Assembly: GCA_902795255.1 (NCBI GenBank)
Contig: CADBKS010000016.1
Span: 1-24,923 of the forward strand
Direction: 5' to 3'
Source: an uncultured Chloroflexota bacterium
GTDB lineage: Bacteria > Chloroflexota > Anaerolineae > Anaerolineales > Anaerolineaceae
DNA length: 24,923 nucleotides
Under the pieces are notes generated by a model that did not search any database, was not told where the DNA came from, and saw only the letters and a program-made list of their open reading frames with translations. Shown piece by piece: positions 6,311-14,606 of this stretch (its first letter is position 1; each line of letters begins with the position of its first letter). The position numbers and the translations under genes were made by a program.

Positions 6311-8770
6311 TTATTTTACTTCGGTATGACAGGTATAACTGCGCTTACCCATCAGTTCTACAGATTTGCCTGTGAGTTTGATTTTCTTTTCATCAATGAT
6401 ATCTGCACTGCTGACACCCAGCTTTAATTCTGCATTGCCGGGTTCAACACCGTAAACCATGTCTTCGTTGTAATATCCAAGCATGGAAGCGGTAACATGG
6501 AAGATGACGGTCTTACATTCTCCCTTTTCCAAATGGACACGTTTGAATGCGATCAGCTGCATATTGGGGCGGATCACGTGAGCATTGGAGAAGTGATAAT
6601 AGAGCTGGACGACCTGGTCACCGGCGCATTCACCGGTGTTTTTGACAGTGCAGCATACATCGATGCCGCCGTCTGTCGGCAGTTCATCAGAGGAAAGTGC
6701 CATCGGGCTGACTTCAAAGCTGGTGTAGCTCAGTCCATGTCCGAAGGGGAAGAGAGGTTTGTCCGTATCATCGACATATCCGCCGGAGAAGATGAGGCTT
6801 GCGGAAGAATCGCTGCCCGTAGAGTAACCGGAACCAACGCGGTGGTTGTAGACGATCGGAAGCTGCCCGATGTGGTGCGGTACGGTGAAAGGCAGATGCC
6901 CGCCGGGGTTCACAGATCCGTCAAGTACATCAGTAAGGACTAAACCGGCGTCCGGGCCGGGCATAAAGGCCTGGATCATCGCCGAAACATTTTCTTTGGC
7001 CCACGGCACTGCAAATACGCCCGGACCGTAAAGGATCAGAATGACAGGTTTTCCGACAGCGGCAACGGCTTCCAGCAGCTGCTGCTGTACACCCGGGAGT
7101 GTCAGGTTGGAACGGTCTTTCCCTTCGCCGCCGGTGACATTGACCCAGCCGCAGTTGCCGCCCATTGCCATGACGACGGCATCGGAATTTTCCGCTGCTT
7201 TGACAGCCGCATCAAATCCGTTGGTGTTTTCACTGATGATGCCGCAGCCCTCTGCGTAACTGATCTCAAAGCGTTCAGCCAGAACATCTTTCAGGCTGCG
7301 GGAGCCCATTTTTTTGAGCAGTGTCGGCAGGTCGCTGAGCTTTTTGCGGTCTTCTTCGGTGAAAAGGGCAAGCATGGAGGCAAACATATTCAAACCGGTC
7401 GCTTTTTTCTTGCCGGTCGTTTCCTTGGCTGCCGCGGCTTCATCTGCAATGCCGTTGAAGCTTACGGAGGAATCGTCTTCGGCCCCGGCCATCATCATTT
7501 CAATATATGCGGGGTATGTGTATCCGCTGATGGGATAGCGCATATTGTCGGCATGCGGACCGATGACCGCAAGTTTCATTCCCTTTTTCAGCGGCAGGAT
7601 ACCGTCATTTTTCAGCAGGGTGATCGATTTGGCTGCGATCTCACGGCTGAGGGCGGCTTTACTTTCATTTGTCATTGCCGTACGGACAGCGTCAACATCC
7701 ACATAAGGATTCTCAAAAAGGCCGTACTCAAATTTGATGGTCAGGATTCGGCGGACGGATTCATCCAGCAGCGCTTCATCCAGCTCTCCGGATCTTACAT
7801 AATCCGGCAGCTGACGGTAAGCTCCGCCGACCGGGATCTCGGTATCGAGTCCGCCCTTTTTCGCAAGCAGACCTGCTTCTTTATAGGTGGGAGCGATGTG
7901 GAAGTAGTTATACATCTTCATGATGGCAGCACCATCGGATGTGAGCATGCCGCGGAATTTCATTGTATCGCGCAGCAGGGTACGGGCATATTTTTTGTTT
8001 GCACCGACGCACATACCGTCAATTTCGCCGTAATTGGCCATCATCCCGGAAACATCGGCTTCATTGGCCGCTGCTTCGAACGGGGTGGCAAATGTTTCGT
8101 ACATTTCACGGTCATTGATCCGGCTGACAGCGCAGTTGAGGCCGCCCTGGCTTTCTGCATAACCGAGAAAATGTTTGGCGATGCAGGCGGGACCATTCGT
8201 TTTGTCACCCTGCATTCCTTTAATATAGCTGATCCCCATCTGACTGATGAGGTAAGGATCTTCACCGTAGGTCTCGTAGGTCCGGCCCCAGCGGGGATCA
8301 CGCGAAACATCGATGACCGGGCTCATGGCACTGTTGATGCCGACCGCACGGCTTTCCTGACCGATGACCGCAGCCATTTTTTCAGCCAGTTCAGGGTCCC
8401 AGGTGGAGCCGACATTGATCTGGGCAGGGAAAAGAGTTCCTTCCGCGCCGGGATACCCGCACAGGTTCTCTGCCTGCAGCGCGACCGGAATGCCCAGCCT
8501 GGTTTCTTCCACGAAGTAATGCTGAAGCTGGTTGCTGATCTCCGCGATCTGGACCGGGTCTACGATGCCGGCCATGGAGTACTGGGTGAAGCGGCCGTGG
8601 CCGTCGGGATATTTTTCCCGGAGCAGTTCGAGAGATACTTCTCCGTCTTTCATAAAACCTGCGGGGAGGTCGCCGCAGAGCTGGGCGGCTTTTTCTTCGA
8701 GAGTCATGCGGCTGAGCAGATCCTCAACGCGTTCAGATACCGGTTTGCTGCTGTCCTTGTAGAGTTCCAT
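6311..8770 (-). CDS. Glycoside hydrolase family 3 beta-glycosidase, cytoplasmic
   Basis: An 819-residue GH3 enzyme with no signal peptide, so it should act on imported glycosides in the cytoplasm. The N-terminal barrel has SPVIDVSRDPRWGRTYE around 150-166, the KH pair at 199-200 and the catalytic nucleophile Asp279 in GMLTSDGAA. The second domain begins near LAVIGPHADN, has an inserted charged segment of about 80 residues, and contains GGEGKDRSNLTLPG, where the acid/base glutamate is expected. A fibronectin-III-like C-terminal domain follows (CTVKNTGECAGDQVVQLY). Beta-glucosidase or beta-xylosidase activity is most common in this architecture, but the sugar cannot be read from sequence. It is the first gene of the minus-strand operon and so presumably supplies the sugar to the following enzymes. 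Confidence 0.92.
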   Translation of the reverse strand: MELYKDSSKPVSERVEDLLSRMTLEEKAAQLCGDLPAGFMKDGEVSLELLREKYPDGHGRFTQYSMAGIVDPVQIAEISNQLQHYFVEETRLGIPVALQAENLCGYPGAEGTLFPAQINVGSTWDPELAEKMAAVIGQESRAVGINSAMSPVIDVSRDPRWGRTYETYGEDPYLISQMGISYIKGMQGDKTNGPACIAKHFLGYAESQGGLNCAVSRINDREMYETFATPFEAAANEADVSGMMANYGEIDGMCVGANKKYARTLLRDTMKFRGMLTSDGAAIMKMYNYFHIAPTYKEAGLLAKKGGLDTEIPVGGAYRQLPDYVRSGELDEALLDESVRRILTIKFEYGLFENPYVDVDAVRTAMTNESKAALSREIAAKSITLLKNDGILPLKKGMKLAVIGPHADNMRYPISGYTYPAYIEMMMAGAEDDSSVSFNGIADEAAAAKETTGKKKATGLNMFASMLALFTEEDRKKLSDLPTLLKKMGSRSLKDVLAERFEISYAEGCGIISENTNGFDAAVKAAENSDAVVMAMGGNCGWVNVTGGEGKDRSNLTLPGVQQQLLEAVAAVGKPVILILYGPGVFAVPWAKENVSAMIQAFMPGPDAGLVLTDVLDGSVNPGGHLPFTVPHHIGQLPIVYNHRVGSGYSTGSDSSASLIFSGGYVDDTDKPLFPFGHGLSYTSFEVSPMALSSDELPTDGGIDVCCTVKNTGECAGDQVVQLYYHFSNAHVIRPNMQLIAFKRVHLEKGECKTVIFHVTASMLGYYNEDMVYGVEPGNAELKLGVSSADIIDEKKIKLTGKSVELMGKRSYTCHTEVK

Positions 8771-8821
8771 AACAGATATTACCTTTCCTTTTCAAAAATC
8801 AGATGATAATGACAATTAGTT

Positions 8822-8842
8822 ATTTTATTTAATAAATAAAAT
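8822..8842. promoter_or_regulatory. Perfect palindrome over the GH3 -10 box, probable operator
   Basis: Arms ATTTTATTTA (8822-8831) and TAAATAAAAT (8833-8842) are exact reverse complements around one central base. The palindrome overlaps the -10 hexamer and the expected start site of the GH3 promoter, the usual place for a repressor operator. AT-rich palindromes with A/T-tract arms are known for ROK-family repressors such as NagC/Mlc and XylR, and a ROK gene lies six kilobases away. The regulator assignment is inference. Confidence 0.65.
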
Positions 8843-8866
8843 ACCAGAAAAGTTTTGTTTTGTCAA
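8838..8866 (-). promoter_or_regulatory. Promoter of the GH3 glycolysis-like operon
   Basis: Read on the minus strand: -35 TTGACA (8866-8861), a 17-base spacer ending in TCTGG, and -10 TATTTT (8843-8838). TG one base before the -10 gives an extended -10 element. The leader to the GH3 ATG at 8770 is about 60 bases and includes AAAGGAAAGG as ribosome site. Confidence 0.75.
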
Positions 8867-9069
8867 TATGGAAATTACAGGTTCAGTGAAATTCATTACA
8901 TTTTCATGACAGAAGCTGAAGCCCGTTTGTTTTATTAAAAATAAGAAGCGAAATACACTTTGTTTATGCGTAAAAACAGTATTTTGGCAGCGGAAAATCA
9001 TGCTGCGGATCTGCTGTAACCGGGGGAAAATTATTGTCATAATTTGTCATTGAATTTTAAAATAATCTA

Positions 9070-9097
9070 TTGACAAACAAAAAAAATCTGGTAATAT
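9070..9097 (+). promoter_or_regulatory. Promoter of the ABC importer operon
   Basis: TTGACA at 9070-9075, a 16-base spacer and TAATAT at 9092-9097, preceded by TGG as an extended -10. The block TATTGACAAA, the TCTGGTA at the spacer end and a downstream ATAAA all recur in the GH3 promoter on the other strand. An imperfect palindrome around ATTCA-A-TGAAT (9101-9111) follows the -10, in the same relative place as the GH3 palindrome. Confidence 0.75.
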
Positions 9098-9150
9098 TTA
9101 ATTCAATGAATAAATCATTTGTTCAAACCATATAGAAGGAGAAAATGATC

Positions 9151-10689
9151 ATGAAAAAACTGTTTTCAATCCTGCTTGCCGCGATCGTCGCGCTCGCACT
9201 GTTCGGTACTGTCCTGGCCGCCCCGAAGGACGGTGTTCTGGACATCGCTTATTCGATTATTCCGGATTCTCTGACGCCCTTCCGCCCGGAAGTCAACCGC
9301 GATGCTCCGTATTTCACTGCAGTTTGTGAATCCCTCGGTGTATTCGACAGTGAAAAGGTCCTACACCCCTGGCTGGCCAAATCCTGGAATACCGAAGACA
9401 ACGGTTTCACCTACACCGTTGAACTCCGCGAAGGCATCAAAGATTCCGCAGGTAACCCCTTCACCGCTGATGACGCTGTCTGGTTCATCCAGGAATCTGT
9501 CGCCCGCGCGCTGAAACCGGTTTATAACAAGGTTGAAAGCGTTGAAAAGACCGGAGACCTGACTTTTTCCCTGAAGCTGAAGTCCAATATCGTCGGCACC
9601 TTTGAAAAGATCATGACCGAATCTTACGGTATCACAAAAGCCGCTTTTGAGGCAAGCCCTGATGGTTTCGGTTCTTCCCTGATCTCCACCAGCCCCTATG
9701 CCGTGACCAATTTCGTCGCTTCCTCTGAAATGACCATGGAACTGCGTGAGGATTACTGGCAGGCACTGGAAGATATGCCCGCCTGCGTCACCCCGAAGGT
9801 CTCCAAGGTCCATTGGGTCCAGATCGCTGAACCTTCCCAGATGGGTATTGCCCTCGAAACCGGTGTCGTTGAAATGGTCCTCCGTATGCCGATCGCTACC
9901 GGTATGCAGTACGAAGGCAACCCGGATTATGTTGTCGAAAAGACCTCCGGTCCTCAGGGTTTTCAGCTCTTCTTCTCCGGTGCGGATACTTCCCCGGTCG
10001 CCAATGACCAGAAACTCCGTCAGGCGATTGCCTACTCCATCGACAATGCCGCTCTGATCCAGGCCCTGGCCTATGGAAACGGTGAATTCCTCTATGATGT
10101 CCATTCTTCTGCCATGATCGGCTACAATCCGAAGTGGGAAAATGAAGAGAACTATCCCTATGACGTCGCAAAGGCGAAGCAGCTGGTCGCGGAATCCGAC
10201 TACAAAGGACAGCCCCTGTCCATCCTCTGCTCCGGCAACGGCGACATGCCCCGCATGGCTCAGGTCCTGCAGGCATTCATGATGCAGGCCGGCATCAATG
10301 TTGAGATCAACGCTGCTGAAATGGCTTACATCGTTGCCAACCGTCTGGACGGCACCAAGTATGACATGTTCATCAACACCATCGGCGGCACCTACCTTGC
10401 TGACGCCTGGGCGATCCGCTATGACCCCAACGCTTACTCCACCGGCGACGGCACCAGCCGCAAAGACTATGTTCTCGGCGACCTGCTCTATGAAACCTGG
10501 ACTCCTGAAGGCTACACCGAAGAGAATATCGATAAGGTCCACAATTACCTGAAAGAAAGCTGCATCGCCTACGGCCTGTACAACCCCTATAACTTCTGTG
10601 TATGGCGCACTGAGATCGGCGTAACTGATGAGGTGTACTCCATCTCCCAGCACATTGCTCCGCTTTCTACCAGCTACACCGGTTTGTAA
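9151..10689 (+). CDS. ABC transporter substrate-binding protein, family 5 (Opp/Dpp type)
   Basis: A 512-residue extracellular solute-binding protein of the SBP_bac_5 family, which captures peptides, oligosaccharides or nickel for an Opp/Dpp importer. I chose the ATG at 9151 over the one at 9145 because GAAGGAG (9135-9141) is nine bases from the former and only three from the latter. The N-terminus is a classical signal peptide: MKKLF, a hydrophobic core and a VLAA-PKDG cleavage region. There is no lipobox cysteine, which is unusual for a Gram-positive binding protein. Codon choice is heavily biased to C-ending codons, as for a highly expressed gene. It is the first gene of the importer operon and divergent from GH3. 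Several Thermotoga family-5 proteins bind beta-linked oligosaccharides, so a sugar ligand is plausible here. Confidence 0.9.
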   Translation: MKKLFSILLAAIVALALFGTVLAAPKDGVLDIAYSIIPDSLTPFRPEVNRDAPYFTAVCESLGVFDSEKVLHPWLAKSWNTEDNGFTYTVELREGIKDSAGNPFTADDAVWFIQESVARALKPVYNKVESVEKTGDLTFSLKLKSNIVGTFEKIMTESYGITKAAFEASPDGFGSSLISTSPYAVTNFVASSEMTMELREDYWQALEDMPACVTPKVSKVHWVQIAEPSQMGIALETGVVEMVLRMPIATGMQYEGNPDYVVEKTSGPQGFQLFFSGADTSPVANDQKLRQAIAYSIDNAALIQALAYGNGEFLYDVHSSAMIGYNPKWENEENYPYDVAKAKQLVAESDYKGQPLSILCSGNGDMPRMAQVLQAFMMQAGINVEINAAEMAYIVANRLDGTKYDMFINTIGGTYLADAWAIRYDPNAYSTGDGTSRKDYVLGDLLYETWTPEGYTEENIDKVHNYLKESCIAYGLYNPYNFCVWRTEIGVTDEVYSISQHIAPLSTSYTGL

Positions 10690-10713
10690 TATAGACTTGA
10701 AGCGATAAACCTC

Positions 10714-10752
10714 AAGGGAGGGAGCTGAGGATTCCCAAAAGCTTCCTTCCTT
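10714..10752 (+). promoter_or_regulatory. Intercistronic stem-loop after the binding-protein gene
   Basis: AAGGGAGGGAGC (10714-10725) can pair over 12 positions, two of them G-U, with GCTTCCTTCCTT (10741-10752), and a short T-rich stretch follows. Such loops behind binding-protein genes usually act as partial terminators or 3' stabilisers that keep the binding protein in excess over the permeases. The function here is inferred. Confidence 0.6.
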
Positions 10753-10781
10753 TTCTTACTAAATCTTTGTGAGGTAACTCT

Positions 10782-11753
10782 ATGACACGGTATGTATTAA
10801 AACGAATTCTCTGGATGATCCCGATCGTTCTCGGCGTAGCGATCCTGGTGTTTACCCTGATGACCTTCTGCCCGGGCAGCCCGGCTGAGATCATCCTCGG
10901 ATCCACTGCAACGGAAGATGCGCTGCTTGCCAAGACCGAAGAACTGGGATTGAATGACCCGTTCCTGGTCCGTCTGGGCAATTATCTGGTCGATGTTTTT
11001 ATCAAACGTGATCTGGGTGCTTCCTGGGCGACCAACGTCAGTATCATGACATCCATCGGAGAACGTCTGCCCCGTACGCTGACCTTGACCCTTGTCACGC
11101 TGTTTCTTGCTTTCGGTCTGGGGATCCCGCTCGGCATCGTCGCAGCGACCCACCAGAACCGCTGGCAGGACTCGCTGTCAATGGTCTTTGCCCTGATCGG
11201 TGTGGCGATTCCGAACTTCTGGCTGGGCTTGATGTTCGTCCTGCTCTTTTCGGTCCGTCTGGGCTGGCTCCCGGCCATGGGCATCAGTGACGGTCTCAAG
11301 AGCTACATCCTTCCGGCAGCCACTGCCATGATGGGCGCTTTCGCCACCTGTGCCCGTCAGACCCGCTCTTCGATGCTTGAAGTCATCCGCTCCGATTACA
11401 TCACCACCGCCCGCTCTAAAGGCGTTCCGGAACGCGATGTGATCGTGAAGCACGCGCTCAAAAACGGCCTGATCCCGATCATCACCATGTTTGGTTCTAC
11501 ATTCGGTCACATGCTGGGCGGTATGATGATCATCGAAACTGTCTTTTCGATCCCCGGTATGGGGACCTACATTATCACCGCGGTCAATAACCGTGACTAT
11601 CCGGTGGTCCAGGGTGGTACGATCTTCCTTGCCATTACCTTCAGCCTCTGTATGCTGATCGTTGACCTGCTCTACGCAGCCGTTGACCCGCGCATCAAAG
11701 CCCAGTATGAAGGTCAGAACAAGAAAAAAATCAAGAAGGAGGCTCAGGCATGA
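10782..11753 (+). CDS. ABC transporter permease, DppB/OppB type
   Basis: A 323-residue inner-membrane permease, first of the two channel subunits. It has an N-terminal membrane segment (ILWMIPIVLGVAILVF), the usual extracytoplasmic stretch and further membrane helices. The cytoplasmic EAA loop ARSKGVPERDVIVKHALKNG, which docks the ATPase, lies in the second half. GTGAGGT seven bases before the ATG supports the start. The stop overlaps the next permease start (ATGA). Length and layout are normal for DppB. Confidence 0.92.
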   Translation: MTRYVLKRILWMIPIVLGVAILVFTLMTFCPGSPAEIILGSTATEDALLAKTEELGLNDPFLVRLGNYLVDVFIKRDLGASWATNVSIMTSIGERLPRTLTLTLVTLFLAFGLGIPLGIVAATHQNRWQDSLSMVFALIGVAIPNFWLGLMFVLLFSVRLGWLPAMGISDGLKSYILPAATAMMGAFATCARQTRSSMLEVIRSDYITTARSKGVPERDVIVKHALKNGLIPIITMFGSTFGHMLGGMMIIETVFSIPGMGTYIITAVNNRDYPVVQGGTIFLAITFSLCMLIVDLLYAAVDPRIKAQYEGQNKKKIKKEAQA

Positions 11754-12634
11754 TGGCAGAAGCATCTGTACAAACCCGGAAAAAACCGCGGAAAAACAGC
11801 GAATTCCTCCGCGTGATGAAGCAGCTCAGCCGCAATAAAACGGCAGTGATCGGTCTGGTCATCCTGCTGATCGAGATTGTGCTGGCGATTCTGGCTCCGT
11901 ATATCGCGCCTTATGATTATACGCAAATGGATTTCATGAATATGTTCGCGACCCCGTCCAAAGCCCACCTTTTCGGCTGCGATGACCTGGGACGTGACAT
12001 TTTCAGCCGTATCCTGATCGGTTCCCGTTATTCCCTGAGCTGTGGTATTCTTGCGACCCTGATCGGGACCGTTATCGGTATGGCGATCGGCGCCATTGCC
12101 GGTTTCTTCGGAGGAAAGACCGACAACATCATCATGCGTGTTCTGGACGTCATCCAGGCGATTCCCGGCATGGTGATGATGATCGTGATGTCTGCGGTGC
12201 TTGGGCCCGGCTTTATCAACACGATCATTGCGATGGCATTCGGTTCGATCGCGGGCATGGCACGTATGCTGCGGGCCCAGATGCTGAAGGTCCGCGAAAA
12301 TGAATATATCGAAGCCTCGGTCTCCATTAACTGCTCCAAGGCACGGATCATCCTGGATCACCTGATCCCGAACTGCATGAGCCCGATGATCGTTCAGGCG
12401 ACCATGGGCGTCGCTCAGACAATTACGACTGCTTCCGGTCTTTCCTTCATCGGCCTCGGTGTACAGCCGCCGGCTCCTGAATGGGGCGCGATGCTTTCCG
12501 GTTCCCGCCAGTTCATCCGTCAGGCGCCGCATCTGGTGATCTTCCCCGGTCTGGCGATCGCCGTGACGGTACTGGCTCTGAACATGATGGGCGACGGCCT
12601 GCGCGATGCGCTGGATCCGAAACTGAAGAACTGA
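11750..12634 (+). CDS. ABC transporter permease, DppC/OppC type
   Basis: A 294-residue partner permease. The N-terminal OppC_N-like part is LSRNKTAVIGLVILLIEIVL followed by APYDYTQMDF. The loop FGCDDLGRDIFSRILIGSRY is a DppC hallmark. The EAA loop is EASVSINCSKARIILDHLIP. Start choices are ATG 11750 (four-base overlap with the preceding stop) or ATG 11753; GAAGGAGG at 11735-11742 suits either. It forms the membrane channel with the preceding gene product. Confidence 0.92.
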   Translation: MMAEASVQTRKKPRKNSEFLRVMKQLSRNKTAVIGLVILLIEIVLAILAPYIAPYDYTQMDFMNMFATPSKAHLFGCDDLGRDIFSRILIGSRYSLSCGILATLIGTVIGMAIGAIAGFFGGKTDNIIMRVLDVIQAIPGMVMMIVMSAVLGPGFINTIIAMAFGSIAGMARMLRAQMLKVRENEYIEASVSINCSKARIILDHLIPNCMSPMIVQATMGVAQTITTASGLSFIGLGVQPPAPEWGAMLSGSRQFIRQAPHLVIFPGLAIAVTVLALNMMGDGLRDALDPKLKN

Positions 12635-12653
12635 GAAAGAGGGGAACAATAAT

Positions 12654-13643
12654 ATGAGCGATAATAATGAGTTCCTCGAGGTAAAAGACCTTGTAGTGGA
12701 ATATAAATCAGACGGTCAGATCGTTCACGCGGTGAACGGTGTGAACCTGAAGCTCGGAAAAGGCCGTACGCTCGGGCTGGTCGGGGAGACCGGTGCAGGA
12801 AAAACCACGATCGCCAAATCGATCCTGCGCATTCTTCCGGATGTCGGCTGTAAGATCCGCGGCGGTGAAGTGCATCTGAACGGAAAGGATCTGCTGAAGA
12901 TCTCCGAGAATGATATGCGCAAGATCCGCGGCAACAACATCTCCATGATCTTCCAGGACCCGATGACCGCACTGAACCCGGTCCAGCGTGTGGGTGATCA
13001 GATCGCGGAAGTTGTCCGGCTGCACAACGACACCCATGCCGATCCTCGGAAACGCGCGGAAGAAATGCTCGAGATCGTCGGTATCCCGGCGGAACGCTAT
13101 ATGGAATATCCGCATCAATTTTCCGGCGGCATGAAGCAGCGTGTGGTCATCGCCATCGCCCTGGCCTGCAACCCGGACCTGCTGCTGGCAGATGAACCGA
13201 CTACCGCTCTGGATGTGACCATCCAGGCGCAGGTGCTGGATCTGATCAAGGACCTGCGGGAAAAGTACAACACCGCCATGCTGCTCATCACCCATGATAT
13301 GGGTGTGGTAGCCCAGGTGTGCGATGAAGTCGCAGTGATCTATGCCGGTACCATCGTTGAATATGGGACCAAGGAACAGATCTTCGACCATCCGACCCAT
13401 CCGTATACCATCGGTCTGTTCGGGGCGATCCCGGATATGAACGAGGACGAGGAATGGCTGCATCCAATCGACGGTCTGCCGCCGGATCCCACGAATCTGC
13501 CGAAGGGATGTCCTTTTGCTCCGCGCTGTAAATTTGCTAAGGCGGAATGTGAGAAAGGCGCAATTCCGGTTTACAAGACAGCTGACGGTCATGACTGTGC
13601 CTGCTGCCACATCGATGTTGTTGTGAAGGAGAATAAAAAATGA
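12654..13643 (+). CDS. ABC transporter ATP-binding protein, DppD/OppD type
   Basis: A 329-residue ATPase that powers the importer from the cytoplasmic face. Walker A is GETGAGKT (44-51), the signature is FSGGM (156-160), Walker B is LLLADEP (176-182), and the H-loop is in LLITHDMG. The C-terminal oligopeptide-transporter extension contains [15 protein letters not shown], which in relatives can bind an Fe-S cluster. AGAGGGG precedes the ATG, 19 bases after the permease. The stop overlaps the next gene by four bases. Confidence 0.93.
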   Translation: MSDNNEFLEVKDLVVEYKSDGQIVHAVNGVNLKLGKGRTLGLVGETGAGKTTIAKSILRILPDVGCKIRGGEVHLNGKDLLKISENDMRKIRGNNISMIFQDPMTALNPVQRVGDQIAEVVRLHNDTHADPRKRAEEMLEIVGIPAERYMEYPHQFSGGMKQRVVIAIALACNPDLLLADEPTTALDVTIQAQVLDLIKDLREKYNTAMLLITHDMGVVAQVCDEVAVIYAGTIVEYGTKEQIFDHPTHPYTIGLFGAIPDMNEDEEWLHPIDGLPPDPTNLPKGCPFAPRCKFAKAECEKGAIPVYKTADGHDCACCHIDVVVKENKK

Positions 13644-14590
13644 CACCTGTAATTGAAGTTGAACATCTGAAAAAGTACTTCACAACACCCCGCGGACTTC
13701 TTCACGCTGTAGATGATGTGACTTTCACGATCGAACGGGGAAAAACTCTGGGCGTTGTGGGCGAATCCGGCTGCGGTAAATCTACGCTTGGGCGAACGAT
13801 CATCCATCTGCACGAATCCACAGACGGTGTCGTAAAACTCAATGGGGAACAGGTGAATCATCTCTCCGGAAACGCGCTGAAGAAAGCCCGTGAAAAGATG
13901 CAGATCATCTTCCAGGATCCTTATTCATCCATCGATCCCCGTAAGACTGCCGAGCAGACGATCATGGAACCGCTGATCGTATCCCGGAAGTTCTCGAGAT
14001 CCGAGATCGAGGAGAAGACGGATGAACTGATGTCTCTGGTCGGTATTGACGAACGTCTGCGCCGTGCCTATCCGCACGAACTGGATGGGGGCCGCCGTCA
14101 GCGTGTCGGTATTGCCCGTGCACTGGCCCTGAACCCGGAATTCGTTGTTTGTGATGAGCCGGTTTCTGCATTGGATGTCTCGATTCAGGCACAGGTACTG
14201 AATCTGCTGAAGAAACTGCAGATGGACAAGGGGCTGACCTACATGTTTGTTACCCATGACATGAGCGTTGTCCGCCACATCAGTGATGACATTTGCGTGA
14301 TGTATCTTGGGCAGGTCGTAGAAAAGTGTCCCTCCCGGGAACTTTTTAAGAAACCGCTGCATCCGTACACCCAGGCTCTGCTTTCTGCGATCCCTTCAGT
14401 TGACATCCATAACCAGACTCAGCGCATGATCCTTAAAGGCGAATTGACTTCCCCTATCAACCCGAAGCCCGGCTGCCGTTTTGCTGCCCGCTGCCCGTAT
14501 GTGAAGGATGCATGCCATCAGGCTCAGCATCAGGAAGAAGTGTCTGCCGGACATTTCGTCACCTGCTGCCGGGTCCACGAATTAGCATGA
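13640..14590 (+). CDS. ABC transporter ATP-binding protein, DppF/OppF type
   Basis: A 316-residue second ATPase of the importer, started by ATGA overlap with the DppD-type gene. Walker A is GESGCGKS (41-48), Walker B is FVVCDEP and the H-loop is in FVTHDMS. The signature motif is LDGGR (148-152) instead of the usual LSGGQ, so the serine that contacts the ATP gamma-phosphate is an aspartate. This variant seems to occur in a subgroup of Opp-type ATPases, so it is probably not a defect. The C-terminal extension has GCRFAARCPYVKDAC. Last gene of the importer operon. Confidence 0.92.
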   Translation: MTPVIEVEHLKKYFTTPRGLLHAVDDVTFTIERGKTLGVVGESGCGKSTLGRTIIHLHESTDGVVKLNGEQVNHLSGNALKKAREKMQIIFQDPYSSIDPRKTAEQTIMEPLIVSRKFSRSEIEEKTDELMSLVGIDERLRRAYPHELDGGRRQRVGIARALALNPEFVVCDEPVSALDVSIQAQVLNLLKKLQMDKGLTYMFVTHDMSVVRHISDDICVMYLGQVVEKCPSRELFKKPLHPYTQALLSAIPSVDIHNQTQRMILKGELTSPINPKPGCRFAARCPYVKDACHQAQHQEEVSAGHFVTCCRVHELA

Positions 14591-14606
14591 AGTTTTAGTT
14601 ACAATG

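Larger units (their letters stand above)
8771..9150. other. Divergent control region between GH3 operon and ABC importer operon
   Basis: A 380-base AT-rich gap without a credible gene. It holds outward-facing promoters for both operons, a perfect palindrome at the GH3 promoter, and several copies of the heptamer TTGTCAT: on the minus strand at 8809-8815 and on the plus strand at 9034-9040 and 9044-9050. The central part (about 8870-9030) shows nothing I can name apart from a weak GCAGC/GCTGC inverted repeat near 8988-9006. Confidence 0.8.

Noticed and set aside
1..8770. A firm claim that the operon is a sulfoglycolysis pathway
   Set aside because: Isomerase-kinase-aldolase logic and a TauE/SafE exporter fit, but the glycosidase is GH3 rather than a known sulfoquinovosidase family and no sulfolactaldehyde reductase or dehydrogenase is seen. 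Kept only as one hypothesis.
7553..8806. A 417-codon open frame on the plus strand opposite GH3
   Set aside because: Antisense shadow; the GH3 motifs on the other strand are unmistakable.
8825..9040. A 71-codon frame in the divergent control region
   Set aside because: It overlaps the GH3 promoter and palindrome, lacks a ribosome site and has no conserved features.
9361..10653. A 430-codon open frame on the minus strand opposite the binding protein
   Set aside because: Antisense shadow with a biased Gly/Asp/Val/His composition and no recognisable domain.
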